A DNA stretch of 64,000 nt, taken from the NCBI RefSeq assembly GCF_003751625.1, contig NZ_RJUL01000002.1:434001-498000 (forward strand), in the 5' to 3' direction. Shown in pieces: positions 1 to 9,179 of the stretch; position 1 is the first letter of the stretch, and every line of letters starts with the position of its first letter. Source of the stretch: Gallaecimonas pentaromativorans. GTDB taxonomy: Bacteria > Pseudomonadota > Gammaproteobacteria > Enterobacterales > Gallaecimonadaceae. The notes under the pieces are model-generated. The model made no database searches. It was not told the DNA's origin and worked only from the letters and a program-made list of their open reading frames with translations. Position numbers and translations under genes: made by a program.

Positions 1-94
1 TGTTATAGCCGAAGGCCCTGACTGCTTATACAGGGCAAGTATTTTATTGTTTTGCAAAATGTGTACGACATGTTGCCAAGGTTATATTGGGCCA

Positions 95-123
95 TAAAAA
101 AGGGCCCTGATGGGCCCTTTTAT
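95..123. terminator. Bidirectional rho-independent terminator
   Basis: A 9-bp stem (AAAGGGCCC / GGGCCCTTT) closes a TGAT loop and has A- and T-runs on both sides. It lies just beyond the stop codon of the leftward KAS III gene and could also end a gene entering from the left. Bases 1-94 hold nothing else I can support. Confidence 0.85.
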
Positions 124-136
124 GGCACGGCCGGGG

Positions 137-1249
137 TTATTTTTTCCGGACCGTGATGCAACCGGCGGAATAGCCAGCACCGAAGGAGCAGATAATGCCC
201 ACATCGCCGCTACCCAGATCGCTGCGGTGCTTGTGAAAGGCGATGATGGAGCCGGCGCTGGAGGTGTTGGCGTATTCATCGAGAATCACCGGCGCCTCGA
301 TTTCGTCGGCATCGCGGCCCAGCACTTTACGGGCAATAAAAAGGTTCATGTTGATGTTGGCCTGGTGCAGCCAGAGCCGATTAGGCGTCAGGTCCTGGCG
401 GGCCAGCTCGCCGCTGATAAGGTCGCTGACCATGGGCACCACTTCCTTGAACACCTTGCGCCCTTCCTGCACGAACAGCTTGTCGCGGTCGAACTGGTAT
501 TCGGGGGCGGTGCGGTTCAAAAAGCCGAAGTTGTTGCGGATGTTGTTGGAAAACTCGGTGACCAGCTTCTCGCCCACCACGGCCCACTGCTCGGCGCTAA
601 CCGCGTCTTCGCTGCGCTCAAGCACGATGGCGGTGCAGGCGTCGCCGAAAATAAAGTGGCTGTCGCGGTCACGAAAGTTAAGGTGCCCGGAGCAAATCTC
701 GGGGTTAACCACCAGCGCCACCTTGGCGTTGCCGGAGCGCAACAGGCCGGCGGCGGTGGCAATGCCGAAAGTGGCAGAAGAGCAGGCCACGTTCATGTCA
801 AAGGCAAAGCCCTTGGCACCGATAAAGTGCTGCAGCTCCACCGACATCGCAGGGTAAGCGCGCTGAGTGTTGGAGGCGGCGCAGATGATGAGATCCACTT
901 CCTCAGGCTCGCGGCCGGCGGCTTTAAGGGCCTGATCGGCGGCGTGCATGGCCATTTCCACCATCACCGAGGGCTGGTCGTTACTGCGCTCGGGGATAAG
1001 GGGCATCATCACTTCCGGGTCGAGGATACCGTCCTTGCTGACCACATAACGGCTCTTGATGCCGGAGGCCTTATTGATAAATTCAACGCTGGAATGGGCC
1101 AAGCCCTGCAGTTGCCCGGCTTCAATGGCGGCGACGTTTTCTTCGTTAAAGTTGTCGACGTACTGGTTAAAGGCTTTGACCAGCTCTTCGTTGCTGATGG
1201 CATTGGGCGGGGTGTAGAGCCCGGTGCCGCTGATGACAATTTCGCTCAC
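137..1249 (-). CDS. Beta-ketoacyl-ACP synthase III-like enzyme
   Basis: A 370-residue thiolase-fold condensing enzyme of the FabH/KAS III group, which catalyses Claisen condensation of an acyl-CoA with malonyl-ACP. The catalytic triad is visible: Cys156 in NVACSSATFG, His295 in LHQANINM and Asn328 in YANTSSAGS. It is about 50 residues longer than E. coli FabH (317 residues), and it stands alone rather than in a fab cluster. It may therefore be a specialised second KAS III (side-lipid or signal synthesis) rather than the main initiator of fatty acid synthesis; that is inference. The start overlaps the stop of the upstream RDD gene by 4 nt, so the two are probably co-transcribed. A strong terminator follows. 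Confidence 0.88.
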   Translation of the reverse strand: MSEIVISGTGLYTPPNAISNEELVKAFNQYVDNFNEENVAAIEAGQLQGLAHSSVEFINKASGIKSRYVVSKDGILDPEVMMPLIPERSNDQPSVMVEMAMHAADQALKAAGREPEEVDLIICAASNTQRAYPAMSVELQHFIGAKGFAFDMNVACSSATFGIATAAGLLRSGNAKVALVVNPEICSGHLNFRDRDSHFIFGDACTAIVLERSEDAVSAEQWAVVGEKLVTEFSNNIRNNFGFLNRTAPEYQFDRDKLFVQEGRKVFKEVVPMVSDLISGELARQDLTPNRLWLHQANINMNLFIARKVLGRDADEIEAPVILDEYANTSSAGSIIAFHKHRSDLGSGDVGIICSFGAGYSAGCITVRKK

Positions 1250-2328
1250 GCCTTTTCCTCTTGCTGCTCACTGGCGTTATCTAATAGCGGCCCAGTATAG
1301 CGGATCGCCGTTGTATCCCAAATCACTACCGTTTCGCCGATTTTATCCTGAATACACTGGCGGTTGTTGTCCCAAAGCACTTGCATAAACCCCAATAGCC
1401 CTGTGGCAAGGCCGGCGCCATAGCCGCCGTAGCGGCCAAAAGAGGCCCACAGGGTCAAGGGCTCGCCGTTAAGGCGCACGACCCTCAAGCCCAGCAGCTT
1501 TTTACCCGGGGTGCGGCCGCGCCACACGGCGGTAAAGAGGGTGAAATAGAGCGCGCCCCAACTGAGCCCGAGGCCAAGGTCGGCAATGATGCCCTTGGCC
1601 CAGCTCAGCAGCGAATAGCCGTAACTTTTGGGTTTGTCGGCTTGCTCATTTTCCTTGGCGGTTTGGGCAGCCTCAAGCTCTTCCTTGTGTTGCTGCTGGA
1701 GCGCTCTAGCGCCGTCCATGATTTGCGCTTTGTAGGCCGCCTTTTGCTCGGCCGTCAGAAAATCCATGTCGTCAAAGATGTTGTCGGCCAGCTCCTGGCG
1801 CGATTCCAGCTCACCGGGGAAGTTGGCATCGAGCACCGTTTTAAGGGCTGGCACTCTTTTATCGAGGCAAGCGGTGTCTTTACACAAGGCGGTGGCCACC
1901 CCCACGGCGCCTAGGGCGCCCACCGTCACCACCGAGTGCTCTTCAGTGCTGCTGCTCCCGCCTTTGCCTTTGACCCGGTCGCTGACGCTATCGGCCAGCA
2001 CAATCACCACCACAAAGGCCACCAGCACCGCCAGAATACGCAGCCAACGCCGGGCCCAGGGGTGAATAACCTGGTCGTGGCGTTTGGCCAGCTGCCAGAT
2101 GCCCACCGCCGCCACCAGCGCGACAAGCAGGCTTGAAACCTGGCTCAGCATGGCCACCAGCAGCAGGTCAACTGCCATGGCCATGGCCCGTCGCCAGGGC
2201 TTGCCAAGGGGGTGGCCCAAGAGGGTATCGTCTACCTTGAAGGCGAAAGGCGTAATAATGGCCCGGGTTTCCTTGCCTTCACGCCAGGCAGACAAGGCCG
2301 ATTGGTAATCAGGATCGTGTTTATTCAT
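1246..2328 (-). CDS. RDD-family membrane protein
   Basis: A 360-residue inner-membrane protein with RDD-family signatures. An RAMAMAVD segment begins the first transmembrane block near residue 47, and RGRTPGKKLLGLRV lies in the C-terminal membrane region. Between the two membrane blocks is a soluble stretch of about 150 residues, rich in Glu, Lys and Gln, around residues 120-240. RDD proteins are poorly characterised; some are proposed transporters or cation antiporters. It is translationally coupled to the downstream KAS III-like gene, which might hint at a lipid-related task, but the sequence does not show one. Confidence 0.8.
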   Translation of the reverse strand: MNKHDPDYQSALSAWREGKETRAIITPFAFKVDDTLLGHPLGKPWRRAMAMAVDLLLVAMLSQVSSLLVALVAAVGIWQLAKRHDQVIHPWARRWLRILAVLVAFVVVIVLADSVSDRVKGKGGSSSTEEHSVVTVGALGAVGVATALCKDTACLDKRVPALKTVLDANFPGELESRQELADNIFDDMDFLTAEQKAAYKAQIMDGARALQQQHKEELEAAQTAKENEQADKPKSYGYSLLSWAKGIIADLGLGLSWGALYFTLFTAVWRGRTPGKKLLGLRVVRLNGEPLTLWASFGRYGGYGAGLATGLLGFMQVLWDNNRQCIQDKIGETVVIWDTTAIRYTGPLLDNASEQQEEKA

Positions 2329-2418
2329 CTATTTATATCCTTATAACCAGAAAATCCTTAACACCCGGTGGCGCTACCGCTACCTTGTGTCAAAACCCTC
2401 AGTGAGGCAGTTTTCGTT

Positions 2419-3387
2419 ATGAGCCAAGTATTTAAAGACAATTCCCAGACCATTGGCAATTCCCCCCTGGTCAAACTGAACCGCGTAACCGGTGGCGAAG
2501 TCTACGCCAAGGTAGAATCTCGCAACCCCAGCTTCTCGGTCAAAGACCGGATCGGCGCCGCCATGATTGACGATGCCGAGCAAAAAGGCCTGCTGGGCCC
2601 GGGTAAAGAAATTATCGAGCCTACCTCCGGCAACACCGGCATTGCCCTGGCCTTCGTGGCCGCGGCCCGCGGTATTCCCATTACCCTGACCATGCCCGAG
2701 TCCATGAGCCTGGAGCGCCGTAAGCTGCTCAAGGCCCTGGGCGCCAAACTGGTGCTGACCGAAGCGGCCAAAGGCATGAAAGGCGCCATCGAAAAGGCCA
2801 ACGCCATTCGTGACGCCGAGCCCAGCAAATATGTGCTGCTCCAGCAGTTCGAGAACCCGGCCAACCCCGCCATCCACGAAAAAACCACCGGCCCCGAGAT
2901 TTGGGACGCCACCAACGGTGAAGTGGATGTGTTTATTGCCGGCGTCGGTACCGGCGGCACCCTCACCGGCGTGTCCCGCTACATTAAAAACGCCAAGGGC
3001 AAAGCCATTACGACGGTAGCTGTCGAGCCGACCGACTCCCCGGTTATCAGCCAAAAACTGGCCGGTGAAGAGCTCAAACCCGGCCCGCACAAAATTCAGG
3101 GCATCGGCGCTGGCTTTATCCCCGCCAACCTCGCTCTTGAGCTGATTGACCGGGTGGAGCAGGTCTCCAACGATGACGCCATGGCCATGGCCCATCGCCT
3201 GATGAAAGAAGAAGGCATCCTGGCCGGTATCTCTTCCGGCGCCGCTGTTGTGGCTGCCAAGCGCCTGGCCGAGAGCCCGGAGTTTGCCGGTAAGAAGATT
3301 GTGGTGATTTTGCCCTCTGCCGCCGAGCGTTACCTGACCTCGCCGCTGTTTGCCGATGTATTCACCGAGCAGGAACTGTCCCAGTAA
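2419..3387 (+). CDS. cysK: Cysteine synthase A (O-acetylserine sulfhydrylase)
   Basis: This PLP enzyme makes L-cysteine from O-acetylserine and sulfide in the cytoplasm. The product has 322 residues, close to E. coli CysK. The PLP lysine is K42 in PSFSVKDR, the substrate loop TSGNTG is at residues 69-74, and the phosphate-binding GTGGT is near residue 177. The C-terminus ([13 protein letters not shown]) is CysK-like rather than CysM-like. I chose the ATG at 2419, with GAGG 11 nt upstream, because homology starts at MSQVFKDN. The reading frame stays open 51 nt further upstream, but that extension looks non-coding. A shared terminator separates it from the convergent acetyltransferase. Confidence 0.95.
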   Translation: MSQVFKDNSQTIGNSPLVKLNRVTGGEVYAKVESRNPSFSVKDRIGAAMIDDAEQKGLLGPGKEIIEPTSGNTGIALAFVAAARGIPITLTMPESMSLERRKLLKALGAKLVLTEAAKGMKGAIEKANAIRDAEPSKYVLLQQFENPANPAIHEKTTGPEIWDATNGEVDVFIAGVGTGGTLTGVSRYIKNAKGKAITTVAVEPTDSPVISQKLAGEELKPGPHKIQGIGAGFIPANLALELIDRVEQVSNDDAMAMAHRLMKEEGILAGISSGAAVVAAKRLAESPEFAGKKIVVILPSAAERYLTSPLFADVFTEQELSQ

Positions 3388-3401
3388 CTGCGCGTTGAAA
3401 G

Positions 3402-3426
3402 AAAAAGGCCCTTTGGGGCCTTTTTT
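3402..3426. terminator. Bidirectional terminator between cysK and the GNAT gene
   Basis: The stem AAAAAGGCCC / GGGGCC-T6 with a TTTG-type loop lies between the convergent stop codons at 3387 and 3425 and has A- and T-tracts on both sides, so it can serve both strands. Confidence 0.85.
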
Positions 3427-3943
3427 ATTGGCCAAGCAGCAGGCCGTAGTGCCAGTCGTCATGCCACTTACCGCGCAATAAAAAGTGCTCTTTAAGCACT
3501 CCTTCCCGCGCAAAGCCGTTTTTCTCCAAAAGCTTGGCTGATGGCTCATTGCCCGAAGTCACCACAGCGGTGAGCTTGTGAAAGCCTAGCTCTTTGGCAA
3601 GGGCGATAACCGCCTGGGTGGCCTCCTTGGCGTAGCCCTTACCCTGAAAGGCCGGCATAAACAAAAAGCCCAGCTCTGCCTGGCGGTGCGCCCAGGTGGC
3701 GCGAAAGCCGTGAATACCGATGGGCGCGCCACTTTCCTTTTCTCGTACCACCAGGCTCAGCCAGTGCTCGCTCTCTTTTTGCCAGGGGCGGCAGGCACTT
3801 TGGAACATGGCATCGATGTCGGCGTCGCTGCGGTTATCGGCAACAAAGGCCATCACCGAGGGTTCGCGCTCAATGGCAAAGTAAAAATCCCGGTCGGCTG
3901 CAGTTAGCGGGCTTAAGGTCAGGCGTGGGGTCTCAAGGTGCAT
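3425..3943 (-). CDS. GNAT-family N-acetyltransferase (RimJ/RimL type)
   Basis: A 172-residue acetyltransferase of the RimJ/RimL/ribosomal-alanine subgroup. It opens with the typical METPRLTLSPL-type strand (here HLETPRLTLSP). The acetyl-CoA loop is around QGKGYAKEA (residues 106-114), and SGNEPSAKLLEKNGF near residue 130 gives the conserved NxxSxxLxEKxGF motif. It transfers acetyl from acetyl-CoA to an amine. The substrate could be a protein N-terminus, an amino acid or an antibiotic, and cannot be read from sequence. AAGGAAAAT precedes the ATG. Confidence 0.85.
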   Translation of the reverse strand: MHLETPRLTLSPLTAADRDFYFAIEREPSVMAFVADNRSDADIDAMFQSACRPWQKESEHWLSLVVREKESGAPIGIHGFRATWAHRQAELGFLFMPAFQGKGYAKEATQAVIALAKELGFHKLTAVVTSGNEPSAKLLEKNGFAREGVLKEHFLLRGKWHDDWHYGLLLGQ

Positions 3944-4010
3944 GGCATTTTCCTTTTTTAACCACCTTGCCTCAAAACCCTTAACGCGACAATACCCTGA
4001 AAAAGCAATA

Positions 4011-4037
4011 AAAAACCCGGCGTCGCCGGGCTTTTTT
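4011..4037 (-). terminator. Terminator of corA
   Basis: A CCCGGCG / CGCCGGG stem flanked by A5 and T6 runs, immediately after the corA stop codon at 4041 on the minus strand. It is symmetric and could also stop readthrough from the left. Confidence 0.85.
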
Positions 4038-4040
4038 CGC

Positions 4041-4988
4041 TTAGAGCCAGCCTTTTCGCTTAAAGAAAAAGTAGGTGCCGGCAGCGGAGGCGAACATCAG
4101 GGCAATGGCCAGGGGGTAGCCGTAGTGCCAGTGCAGCTCGGGCATGATGTCAAAGTTCATGCCGTAGGCCGAGGCAATCACGGTGGGCGGCAGGAACACC
4201 ACGGCGGCAACCGAGAAGATCTTGATGATCTTGTTCTGCTTGAGGCTGGTAAAGCCCATGGCCGCGTCCAGCAGGAAGTTGATTTTGTCGAACAAAAACT
4301 GGGTATGGGGCAGCAGGGACTCGATATCCTGCAGCATATCTTTGATTTCTTTTCGGTTTTCTTCATCCAACCGGCCCCGCTGGTTGCGGGTAAGAAAGCG
4401 CAAAGAGCGCTGGGTATCCAAAAGACTCAAACGAATTTTGCCGTTGATGTCTTCCTGCACCGTGATGTTCTTTAAGATCTCGTCCAGCTCTTCCGCTTCG
4501 AAGACCTCTTGGCCGGTCTGTTCCAGTACGGTGTAGACGTCTTCGAGGAGGTCAGAGAGGTATTCCACCTTGAGGATTAGCATTTCCACCAGCAAGGAGG
4601 CCGGATCGGTGGCTTCCAGCTTGTTTTGGCGCAGGTAGGCCCGAAACAGCCGCATCAACCCCAGGTCTTCTTCGCGCAGGGTAATGAGCAGGTTGTCACG
4701 CAGGGTGAAGGACACGTTGACACCGCGCAGCTCTTTGCCGACCCGGTGCGGGAACAAAGAGACGATATGCAGGCCGTCTTTGTCGGAGTAGAAACGGGCC
4801 GAAGCCTCGATTTCGTTGATGTCGTCCTCTTCCGGTACTTCTTCCTGGAAATAGGTCGACATCCACTGACGCTCTTCGTCGGTGGGTTTGAACACGTCCA
4901 GCCACAGGGTGTGGGCAGGGAGACGGTCCTCGATGGAAAGTTCTTGTACGTCCAGCATCTGGCCGTTGCGCACATAGGCATTGATCAT
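4041..4988 (-). CDS. corA: CorA-type magnesium/cobalt transporter
   Basis: A 315-residue CorA channel, which passively imports Mg2+ and also Co2+ and Ni2+ as an inner-membrane pentamer. A long acidic and helical cytoplasmic domain fills residues 1-255. Two C-terminal helices follow, with the signature YGMNF at the end of the first one (selectivity-filter GMN). The C-terminus is the expected short basic tail (FFFKRKGWL). Length and ending match enterobacterial CorA (316 residues). It is a single-gene unit read leftward with its own terminator. Confidence 0.95.
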   Translation of the reverse strand: MINAYVRNGQMLDVQELSIEDRLPAHTLWLDVFKPTDEERQWMSTYFQEEVPEEDDINEIEASARFYSDKDGLHIVSLFPHRVGKELRGVNVSFTLRDNLLITLREEDLGLMRLFRAYLRQNKLEATDPASLLVEMLILKVEYLSDLLEDVYTVLEQTGQEVFEAEELDEILKNITVQEDINGKIRLSLLDTQRSLRFLTRNQRGRLDEENRKEIKDMLQDIESLLPHTQFLFDKINFLLDAAMGFTSLKQNKIIKIFSVAAVVFLPPTVIASAYGMNFDIMPELHWHYGYPLAIALMFASAAGTYFFFKRKGWL

Positions 4989-5021
4989 AGGCGCTTCCTG
5001 GCGGGAGGTAATTTAGCTAGC

Positions 5022-5687
5022 TTATTCTATGCCAAGGTACTTGTGTAACTGAACCGACAAGCGCCAATTCCTTTTGATACAAGTCGTTATACAAAGCTTT
5101 GTGGCCCGTTTCCCTTGGCTTACCGGCTGCAAATACACCGGTTTGTCGCTGCTGCAGCGGGCCAAAAGGGCGTCCAATTCCTCGATGTCGCGCTCCCGGG
5201 CTACCGGGTGCTTGATATCATCGGCCCGCTCCAGGGCCGAATCGAGGATGGCGTAGCCTCCTTTCATACCCACTTTTGGCGACAGGGTGATGACAGTCTC
5301 TTGAGGCACGTTGATTTCAAAGGTGCCGGAGGTCTCGATTTGGGTGCTGTAGCCGGCGCTGTGCAGCGCCTCGCAAAGCGGCACCAAGTCAAACATGCAG
5401 GGCTCGCCGCCGGTAATAACCACCAGTTTGGCGTTAAAGCCGCGCTCGGCAAAGGTGGCCAGCATCGCCTCGGGTGTCGCCCAGGCCCAGCAGCTGGTGG
5501 CAGCGGTTTTCACCAGAATGTCGCCCAGCGGGCGCTCGTCTTCGCTGTTTTGCTCCCAGGTGTGTTTGGTATCGCACCAACTGCACCCCACAGGGCAGCC
5601 TTGCAGACGCACAAAGATGGCCGGCATCCCGGTAAAACGGCCTTCACCTTGCAAGGTTTCGAAAATTTCATTGACCGGATAGCGCAT
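5022..5687 (-). CDS. queE: 7-carboxy-7-deazaguanine synthase
   Basis: A radical SAM enzyme that contracts 6-carboxytetrahydropterin to 7-carboxy-7-deazaguanine, the step between QueD and QueC on the way to preQ0 and queuosine. The 221-residue product carries C31-x3-C35-x2-C38 (GCPVGCSWCDTKHTW), the cluster motif used by QueE, a shortened radical SAM fold, and ITGGEP near residue 95. It diverges from queC across a 71-bp gap, so all three genes of the branch are present here. No preQ1 riboswitch was recognised in that gap. Confidence 0.95.
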   Translation of the reverse strand: MRYPVNEIFETLQGEGRFTGMPAIFVRLQGCPVGCSWCDTKHTWEQNSEDERPLGDILVKTAATSCWAWATPEAMLATFAERGFNAKLVVITGGEPCMFDLVPLCEALHSAGYSTQIETSGTFEINVPQETVITLSPKVGMKGGYAILDSALERADDIKHPVARERDIEELDALLARCSSDKPVYLQPVSQGKRATKLCITTCIKRNWRLSVQLHKYLGIE

Positions 5688-5758
5688 CTTTTGTGCCTCA
5701 AGGTTGAGAGGGGGCGGATGCTACCATAAAATGCTGGCCCCAACCGAGGTGAGGCGTC

Positions 5759-6427
5759 ATGAGCAAAGTTGTAGTCATCTATTCCGGCGGCATGGATTCG
5801 TTCACATTGCTGCACAAGGCCATTAACGACGGGCATGAAGTCCATGCGTTGTCGTTCAATTATGGCCAGCGCCATGTGAAGGAGCTGCAAGTGGCCGCCA
5901 AGGTGACCGCCGCGCTCGGCATTGCCCATGAGGTAGTGGACATCAGCGCCATTCAGAGCCTGATTGCCAACTCGGCGCTGACCTCGGATATCGCCATGCC
6001 AGAAGGCCACTATCATGAGGACAACATGAAGCAAACCGTGGTGCCCAACCGCAACATGATTTTGCTCTCCTTGGCCATCGGCAAGGCGGTGAGCATTGGC
6101 GCCGACAAGGTCTACTACGGTGCCCATGGCGGCGACCACGCCATCTACCCCGACTGCCGCCCCGAGTTCGTCAACGCCATGAACGCCGTATCGCAAGTGG
6201 CCAACTACGAGCCGGTGAGCATCGAAACCCCCTACCTGCTGGCCACCAAAGGTGAGATCCTCACCGACGGCCTGAAGATGGGGCTCAGTTACGAGAATAC
6301 CTGGACCTGCTACCAGGGCGGCGAGGCGGCTTGTGGCCGCTGTGGCGCCTGTCAGGAAAGGCTGGAAGCCTTCCGCGAAAACCACCTGGAAGATCCCCTG
6401 CCTTACCTGACCCGTGAGATGTTATGA
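5759..6427 (+). CDS. queC: 7-cyano-7-deazaguanine (preQ0) synthase
   Basis: It converts 7-carboxy-7-deazaguanine to preQ0, using ATP and ammonia. The 222-residue protein has the PP-loop SGGMDS at residues 9-14 and a C-terminal zinc site built from four cysteines in a CYQGG...CGRCGAC block near residues 180-197. A GAGG ribosome site precedes the ATG. The stop overlaps the queD start by 4 nt (ATGA), which indicates coupled translation. Confidence 0.95.
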   Translation: MSKVVVIYSGGMDSFTLLHKAINDGHEVHALSFNYGQRHVKELQVAAKVTAALGIAHEVVDISAIQSLIANSALTSDIAMPEGHYHEDNMKQTVVPNRNMILLSLAIGKAVSIGADKVYYGAHGGDHAIYPDCRPEFVNAMNAVSQVANYEPVSIETPYLLATKGEILTDGLKMGLSYENTWTCYQGGEAACGRCGACQERLEAFRENHLEDPLPYLTREML

Positions 6428-6786
6428 AACAGACGCTGTACAAAGACTTTTCCTTCGACTCCGCCCACCGCCTGCCCCACGTACCGGCCGGCCACAAGTG
6501 CGGCAACCTCCACGGCCACACCTTCGGGGTGCGGGTGGAAGTAACCGGCGAAGTGGACCCTTACACCGGCTGGGTGATGGACTTTGCCGACCTCAAAGCC
6601 GTGGTCAAACCGCTGATTGACCAGCTCGACCACTGCTATCTCAACGAGATTGAAGGCCTGGAAAACCCCACCTCAGAAGTACTGGCCAAATGGATTTGGG
6701 ACCAGCTCGCCCCCAAACTGCCGCTGCTTTCTGCGATTTGGGTACGGGAAACCTGCACCTCTGGTTGCCTTTATAACGGCAACTGA
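6424..6786 (+). CDS. queD: 6-carboxy-5,6,7,8-tetrahydropterin synthase
   Basis: A 120-residue member of the PTPS/QueD family that turns dihydroneopterin triphosphate into 6-carboxytetrahydropterin. The zinc histidines are visible in FDSAHRLP and in HGHTF (HxH), and a Cys lies between them in HKCGNLHG. The conserved DFADLK is near residue 56, and the ETCTSGCLY end is typical of QueD. It is coupled to queC and followed by a terminator. Confidence 0.95.
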   Translation: MKQTLYKDFSFDSAHRLPHVPAGHKCGNLHGHTFGVRVEVTGEVDPYTGWVMDFADLKAVVKPLIDQLDHCYLNEIEGLENPTSEVLAKWIWDQLAPKLPLLSAIWVRETCTSGCLYNGN

Positions 6787-6792
6787 TAAATG

Positions 6793-6813
6793 GGCCGCGC
6801 TGCGGCCTTTTTT
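6793..6813 (+). terminator. Terminator of queC-queD
   Basis: A GGCCGC / GCGGCC stem with a GCT loop followed by T6, 6 nt after the queD stop codon. Confidence 0.8.
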
Positions 6814-6904
6814 ATGCCCGCTGCCGGGCGCCAGCGCCCTTGGCCTGGCACTTACAGCCCGGCTATGTTACTAATCGGCCACCTGTTTTTTGCGGTTCCA
6901 ATCC

Positions 6905-7600
6905 ATGACCTTACCCCTGTTGTTCTTTCCCGGCACCCAGTGTGATGAGCGCGTCTTCCTGCCCCTTTGGCGGCTGATGAGCATCGACGACAGGCGTTAT
7001 GTACCGCTGCAATGGGCCGAGACCCTGGAGCAGATGCTGTCCTTGGCCGACTACGGCGCCGAGGGCGACAAGGTGCATCTGCTGGGCTTTTCCATGGGCG
7101 GTTACATTGCCAGCCGTTTTGCCCTGGATAACCCGGCGCAGGTGGCCTCACTGACCCTGATTGGTTTTGATGCCGCCGGCCTTAGCCCCCAGGAAGAGGC
7201 CCAGCGGGCCCAGATCATCAAAAGCCTGGAGCGGGGTCAGTTCAAGCCCATGTCTGAGGCGCGCTTGGCGATGATGGTGGGCGACAAAAGCCCGTTGGCC
7301 GTCGAGGCCAAGGCCACCATCCGTGAGATGGAGCAAGATTTGGGCGGCTCGGTGGTGCGCTATCACATGATGGCCGCCTCCAACCGCCCCGACTTGCGCC
7401 CAGCGCTGGCCAAGGCCCCCTTCCCCATCAACATCATTGCCAGCAGCGATGACCGTATGGCTTCTGTTGAAGCCCTCAAGGTAATGCACCAGCGCATCGG
7501 CCATAGCCACTTTGAAGAGGTTTCAGACAGCGGCCATATGCTGCCTCTGGAGCAGCCCCAAAAGCTGGCCACACTGCTCACCACCCTCATTACCGACTGA
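6905..7600 (+). CDS. Alpha/beta hydrolase
   Basis: A 231-residue single-domain alpha/beta hydrolase. The nucleophile elbow GFSMGG is around residue 64, the acid is probably in SSDDRM near residue 182, and the histidine is in SDSGHMLPLEQP near residue 209. The order and spacing fit a BioH/MhpC-like esterase. The substrate is unknown. The frame is open to a TTG at 6890, but the ATG at 6905 fits the conserved beta-strand start (LPLLFFPG). It is followed 2 nt later by a membrane protein gene and then by rof, probably one transcript. Confidence 0.82.
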   Translation: MTLPLLFFPGTQCDERVFLPLWRLMSIDDRRYVPLQWAETLEQMLSLADYGAEGDKVHLLGFSMGGYIASRFALDNPAQVASLTLIGFDAAGLSPQEEAQRAQIIKSLERGQFKPMSEARLAMMVGDKSPLAVEAKATIREMEQDLGGSVVRYHMMAASNRPDLRPALAKAPFPINIIASSDDRMASVEALKVMHQRIGHSHFEEVSDSGHMLPLEQPQKLATLLTTLITD

Positions 7601-7602
7601 CC

Positions 7603-8286
7603 ATGGCACTGTGGGCCATAGTGCAGCGCGGCTGTGTCACGCCTTTTTTATTGGCGCGATCCCAGCGCTATCAATTAGGGGCTCTGGGGTTGGTGCAAGT
7701 GCTGCTGGCCCTGGCTGCCACCACAGCGGCCCTTGCCGTTGCTGCCCGGGTGGCAGGCCTGGTGGTGACTCTGATCTATTGCCTGCAATGCCTGCGTTTT
7801 GCGCTATCCGCAAAAGACCAGCCGCTGCCCAGCCTTGCCGGGCGCGCCCTGCTGCTGGGCCTTGCCAGCGTGGCGCTAACCTTCGCTACCTTGCTGGTGA
7901 TGCAAGTGCCGCTGCTGGCTACCGGGCTTTTCGCCGAGATAACCTCGCCAAGTTTTGCCATCAACCTCGCCAAATGGCTGGCCTATGCCCTGCTCGGCGC
8001 TTTTTACCCGGTGCTGCCGCTGGTGGCGATAAACGGGGTAGCCGGGCTTCGCCAAGGCTTTAAGGTGGGCAGACAGCACTGGCTGGCCCTGGGGCTGTTG
8101 GTGTTTATGGAAAAAATGCTTGGGGAGCTTGTTATGGCGGCGCTTGGCTACCTGCCCCTTGGCGAGAGCCTCGCCGTGCTGGATATGGTGCTACAACTGA
8201 TACTGCTGGCGCTGTGGATGTTCGTGCTGGCAGAAGCGGTGAAAACCTGGCATCGCCCGGCGGACCACTTCGTCTTGGAGGTCTAA
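7603..8286 (+). CDS. Unknown polytopic membrane protein
   Basis: I do not recognise a family. The 227-residue product is strongly hydrophobic, with about five or six predicted transmembrane helices (around residues 22-45, 46-63, 84-108, 120-150, 160-185 and 192-212) and short charged loops. It starts 2 nt after the hydrolase stop, and rof starts 3 nt after its own stop, so it lies inside a compact three-gene unit. No catalytic or ligand motif is apparent. Confidence 0.7.
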   Translation: MALWAIVQRGCVTPFLLARSQRYQLGALGLVQVLLALAATTAALAVAARVAGLVVTLIYCLQCLRFALSAKDQPLPSLAGRALLLGLASVALTFATLLVMQVPLLATGLFAEITSPSFAINLAKWLAYALLGAFYPVLPLVAINGVAGLRQGFKVGRQHWLALGLLVFMEKMLGELVMAALGYLPLGESLAVLDMVLQLILLALWMFVLAEAVKTWHRPADHFVLEV

Positions 8287-8289
8287 ACC

Positions 8290-8553
8290 TTGAAGCCCCC
8301 CTACCAGCCCATCCGTTGCGACCTTTACGACTACCTGGAAATCGCCTGCCTCTTTGGCTACCGGCTGCAGGTGGAGCTGGCCTCGGGCCAGACGTTTGAG
8401 GCCAAGGCCCTCACTACCCGGGTGCAAGGGGGCGAAGAGTTTTTAACCCTGCAAAACGGCGAGGCGACACGTGAGTACCGCCTCGATGCCATCACCGCCA
8501 TTACCCCTTTGGATAGCGGCGCCCGCTTTGGCCGGGTTGTGCTGGCCCCTTAG
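8290..8553 (+). CDS. rof: Rho-binding antiterminator (Rof/YaeO family)
   Basis: An 87-residue Sm-like protein. Rof binds the primary RNA site of Rho and inhibits Rho-dependent termination. The family opening YxPIxCDxYDxLExAC is clear in YQPIRCDLYDYLEIAC, and TREYRLDAITAI matches the conserved C-terminal strand. The start is TTG at 8290, supported by GGAG 9 nt upstream at the end of the preceding gene; no in-frame ATG would preserve the domain. The rare start codon would keep synthesis of a potentially toxic Rho inhibitor low (inference). Confidence 0.88.
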   Translation: MKPPYQPIRCDLYDYLEIACLFGYRLQVELASGQTFEAKALTTRVQGGEEFLTLQNGEATREYRLDAITAITPLDSGARFGRVVLAP

Positions 8554-9062
8554 CCGCAGCGCTCCATATACAGCACCGCCGGCATCACGCCTAAGCGCCA
8601 GCTGCGCACCAGACCATCGGCGCCGGCCTCAAACACCAGCTTTTTGCCTTGCCAGGCAGGGTCGCTCACCACCAGCAGTTGGGCGCCAGCCTGGTATTTA
8701 TGGGGCAGGGTTTCACTGCGGCCAGCAAATACCTGCTCGGCCTTGGCAAGGGGGTCGCCCACCTTGATGCCGCCGGGGCTCAGGTAGCCGGGGCTGTCCA
8801 CATCCAGGCGCACAAAGCGGCCGTTTTCCACCATAAAGGCCAGGCCAAATTGCTGGCTGGCGTCGGGGTTTTCAAACAGCATCTGGCACTGGGCGGCGCT
8901 ATCGCTACCGCCGTAAAGGGGTTTGCCCACTGCCTTTTTCAAGGTGGACAGGGTGTCGCCAAATCGGGCCTTGGCAAAGCCGTCCACCGTGACCGGTTGC
9001 GGCTTTGGGTTAAGCGCACAGGCCGCCAACACCAGCGGCATCATCCACACTAATGGTTTCAT
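8550..9062 (-). CDS. Putative lipoprotein of unknown function
   Basis: A 170-residue protein with a lipoprotein signal: basic MKPLVW, a hydrophobic stretch, and the lipobox LAAC at about residues 12-15. The mature part has two halves, each with a FGDTLSTLKKAVGKPLY-like or VGDPLAKAEQVFAG-like segment. The second type recalls domains that sense or bind at the envelope, but I cannot name a family. The frame is open to 9083; the ATG at 9062 is preferred because it gives the signal peptide. Its 3' end overlaps the rof stop on the opposite strand. Confidence 0.7.
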   Translation of the reverse strand: MKPLVWMMPLVLAACALNPKPQPVTVDGFAKARFGDTLSTLKKAVGKPLYGGSDSAAQCQMLFENPDASQQFGLAFMVENGRFVRLDVDSPGYLSPGGIKVGDPLAKAEQVFAGRSETLPHKYQAGAQLLVVSDPAWQGKKLVFEAGADGLVRSWRLGVMPAVLYMERCG

Positions 9063-9179
9063 CCGGCTCTCCCTGCAAATCACACCAACCCTAAGTTAAC
9101 AGTGTGATTTCAATATGATGTGAATATCGCCCTAACAATACTGCTACCATGGCAGCCTGTGCTTTTGCCAAGGAAAGCC

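Noticed and set aside
110..1300. A 396-residue open frame opposite the KAS III gene
   Set aside because: It is antisense to a gene with all catalytic motifs, has a composition typical of high-GC shadow frames (runs of Gly, Val, His), and has no ribosome site.
5688..5758. preQ1 riboswitch ahead of queC or queE
   Set aside because: The 71-bp gap lacks the short hairpin with an A-rich tail and the conserved C-rich loop of preQ1 aptamers.
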